DNA from: DATKMS01 sp041497995
GTDB taxonomy: Bacteria; Desulfobacterota; Binatia; HRBIN30
NCBI GenBank assembly: GCA_041497995.1
Contig: JBGQHM010000031.1
Span: forward strand, 1-31,514
Direction: 5' to 3'
DNA length: 31,514 bases
Made by a program: the position numbers and the translations under genes. Below, piece after piece: positions 30,076-31,514 of the stretch. A model generated the notes under the pieces. It had not been told where the DNA came from and did no database searches. It saw only the letters and a program-made list of their open reading frames with translations. Numbering within the stretch: position 1 is the stretch's first letter; each line of letters opens with the position of its first letter.

Positions 30076-30110
30076 GACGCTTCACGCTTCACGAATCACG
30101 CTTCACGTTC
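30076..30110. repeat. Short tandem-like repeat at the 3' end of the YggS gene
   Basis: The plus strand carries three near-copies of CGCTTCACG/AATCACG (30078-30109) in a row. The last codons (Glu-Ala) and TGA stop (30098-30096) of the minus-strand YggS gene lie within it. Confidence 0.6.
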
Positions 30111-30788
30111 CCCAAAGATTGCTCGGCCGACGCGCACCATCGTCGCGCCCTCTTCGATGGCTACCACGAAATCATCGGTCATTCCCATCGACAGCTCGCG
30201 CAAGGGCGCGTTGGCTGCCGCGCTGCTGCGCAGGCGGTCACGCAGCTCGCGCAGCACCCGGAAGTGCGGGCGCACCGCTTCTGCCGACGCCGCCGGGGGC
30301 GGGACGGTCATCAAACCGTCGATCAGCAACCAACGTTGCGCGGACAGCGCGCCGAGCAACCCGGCCACTGCGGTTGGCGCGATCCCGTTCTTGCTCTGCT
30401 CGCCGCCGGTGTTGACCTCAATCAGCACCCGCACCGGCTGGCCGCGCGCCTCGCCGCAGCGCGCCAGGGCAGCCGCGAGCGGCACACTGTCGAGGGTGTG
30501 GATCACGTCGAACAGCTCAACGGCGCGTGCCGCTTTGTTGCGCTGTAGGTGGCCGATCAGGTGCCAGGTGACTGGCGCGGTGATGCGCCGCATCTTCTCC
30601 GCGGCTTCCTGGACATAGTTCTCACCGATGTCCGTTGCGCCGGCGGCGATCGCTTGCTCGATCAGCTCGGCCCGTTTGGTTTTGGAGACGGCGACGATGC
30701 GCACGTCGTGTGGCGCGCGGCCGGCACGAACAGCGGCAGCGGCGGCGTGGTCGTGGACGCGCCGCCAGTTCCCGGCAACGTCGATCAT
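30096..30788 (-). CDS. yggS: YggS/PLPBP-family pyridoxal-phosphate-binding protein
   Basis: 230 residues, normal for the family. Markers in order: VRIVAVSKTK with the PLP lysine Lys36, ATDIGENYVQEAAEKM, WHLIGHLQRNKAARAV, IHTLDSVPLA, RVLIEVNTGGEQSKNGI, and LSMGMTDDFVVAIEEGATMV with RVGRAIFGER at the end. The fold is the alanine-racemase N-terminal barrel, but YggS-type proteins have no racemase activity and keep PLP and amino-acid pools balanced. ATG 30788 overlaps the maf stop as ATGA, so the two are translationally coupled, and proC follows. The final Glu-Ala and stop codon lie in a short repeat. Confidence 0.95.
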   Translation of the reverse strand: MIDVAGNWRRVHDHAAAAAVRAGRAPHDVRIVAVSKTKRAELIEQAIAAGATDIGENYVQEAAEKMRRITAPVTWHLIGHLQRNKAARAVELFDVIHTLDSVPLAAALARCGEARGQPVRVLIEVNTGGEQSKNGIAPTAVAGLLGALSAQRWLLIDGLMTVPPPAASAEAVRPHFRVLRELRDRLRSSAAANAPLRELSMGMTDDFVVAIEEGATMVRVGRAIFGEREA

Positions 30789-31378
30789 GAGCCCGGAAGC
30801 GCCGTGGCCGCGTCGGGGAGATGGTGCCGCAACAGCTCGCGCACCTCATCGACAGGCAACCCGACGACGTTGGTGTACGAGCCACGCACCTGCACGACGA
30901 AGCGCTGGGCCAGGCCTTGGACCGCGTAGGCCCCCGCCTTGTCGTACGGCTCGTCGCTGTCCAGGTAGTCCTCGATCTCACGTGCGGCGAGCGGCCGGAA
31001 ATCGACCGCAGTGCGCACCAGTAGCTCTTCAATGGTGCCTCGTGGGTGGCGCAGAACGACGGCGGTGAGCACTTCGTGCGAGCGGCCCGAGAGCGACTGC
31101 AGCATGCCGCGGGCGTCGGCGCGGTCGCGCGGCTTGCCGAGGATGACACCGTCGGCGACGACGAGCGTGTCGGCTGCCAGCACCAGCGCGTCCGGACAGC
31201 CGCAGGCGACCTCGGCGGCCTTCTCGCGCGCCACGCGGCGCGCGAACTCTTCGGGGGATTCACCTGCCTCGGCCGTCTCGGGGACATCGCTCACCACGAC
31301 GTCGAACGGCACGCCCAGTTGCGCCAGCAACTCGCGCCGACGCGGCGAGGCGGAAGCCAGGACCAACCGTGCACTCAT
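30785..31378 (-). CDS. maf: Maf-family nucleoside triphosphate pyrophosphatase
   Basis: 197 residues, typical of the family. Motifs: LVLASASPRRRELLAQLG at the N-terminus, REKAAEVA, LAADTLVVADGVILGKP, LSGRSHEVLTAV, and EPYDKAGAYAVQG with SYTNVVGLPVDEVRELL at the end. Maf proteins hydrolyse non-canonical or canonical NTPs to NMP and PPi; the YhdE branch (dTTP/UTP) is the likely one here, but this is not certain. It is the first gene of a minus-strand maf-yggS-proC operon, with an ATGA overlap to yggS. No strong ribosome-binding site is seen before ATG 31378. Confidence 0.95.
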   Translation of the reverse strand: MSARLVLASASPRRRELLAQLGVPFDVVVSDVPETAEAGESPEEFARRVAREKAAEVACGCPDALVLAADTLVVADGVILGKPRDRADARGMLQSLSGRSHEVLTAVVLRHPRGTIEELLVRTAVDFRPLAAREIEDYLDSDEPYDKAGAYAVQGLAQRFVVQVRGSYTNVVGLPVDEVRELLRHHLPDAATALPGS

Positions 31379-31426
31379 CGAGCGCTAGTTGGCCGATGCT
31401 GCGCGCGGTTGTCAACCGAGTATAGC

Positions 31427-31509
31427 TATCAGCTGTCAGCCGTCAGCTGTCAGCCTGAGCACACCGGAAAGACTGGAAGGGGTGTCGAATTGTCCGGCTG
31501 ACAGCTGAC
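31427..31509. repeat. Intergenic repeat with direct and inverted CAGCTGTCAGC units
   Basis: Two direct 14-base units (31427-31440 and 31441-31454, differing at the first two bases) are followed by an inverted partner: 31442-31455 pairs perfectly with 31496-31509. It lies upstream of the maf gene at the right edge; the element may continue beyond the window. Confidence 0.65.
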
Positions 31510-31514
31510 TGCCG

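Overview
The window is a GC-rich (roughly 60-65 % by eye), densely coded chromosomal segment from a Gram-negative bacterium. The envelope is diderm: there are outer-membrane barrel proteins, lipoproteins with PT-rich tails, signal peptides and periplasmic cyclophilin, FecR-like and SCO-like proteins. The style of the secreted proteins (Gly-rich stretch after the lipoprotein cysteine, PTPT tails, parallel beta-helices, a decayed VTIDEL EF-hand-like C-terminus) recalls uncultured deltaproteobacterial-type genomes such as Candidatus Binatia (Desulfobacterota_B). That placement is inference from memory, not a computed assignment. I saw no tRNA, rRNA, CRISPR array, IS transposase or prophage gene.

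Layout. (1) Bases 1-5038, minus strand: a tightly packed operon read right to left. It holds a membrane-anchored caspase-like protein with a FlgO/TolB-N-like region and an NTF2-like C-terminus, a stand-alone duplicate of that NTF2-like domain, an outer-membrane barrel protein, a small secreted protein, and a secreted matrixin-type zinc protease that runs off the left edge. (2) Bases 5281-9073, plus strand, divergent from the first: an unusual sigma-70-like factor with a coiled coil inserted in region 4, a membrane protein with two zinc-binding anti-sigma modules and an outside SH3 domain, and a secreted beta-propeller. Together (1) and (2) are the best candidate for an undescribed system: a transcriptional switch facing a periplasmic caspase/protease/outer-membrane module. 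(3) Bases 9197-10496: periplasmic cyclophilin and a HAD phosphatase. (4) Bases 10576-14977, minus: periplasmic FecR-domain protein, TPR/outer-membrane barrel protein and a beta-helix lipoprotein. (5) Bases 15091-17204, plus: HisN-type phosphatase, a 97-residue unknown and a metallo-beta-lactamase-fold lipoprotein that has lost its metal ligands. (6) Bases 17217-23847: Cys-rich secreted peptide, FATP-type acyl-CoA synthetase, a second beta-helix lipoprotein, three small or unknown proteins, and TypA/BipA. (7) Bases 23999-28945: MarR regulator, enoyl-CoA hydratase, SCO1/SenC protein, a damaged gene remnant and a large secreted HExxH protein. (8) Bases 28972-31378, minus: a truncated secreted-protein remnant, then proC, a YggS-type PLP protein and Maf.

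A second theme is small intergenic repeats that sit exactly on gene ends. An ~80-bp element with CTAG-tipped inverted ends occurs twice (10500-10579 and 29105-29185), and each copy supplies the TAG stop of the neighbouring gene (FecR-domain gene, proC). Two other repeat types hold the TGA stops of the SCO gene and the YggS gene, and the likely start codon and signal peptide of the SCO gene also lie inside a repeat.

No gene-free stretch exceeds about 300 bases. The longest gaps are 26070-26332 (gene remnant), 28946-29181 (remnant plus repeat), 5039-5280 (divergent promoter region) and 21081-21303 (candidate promoter).
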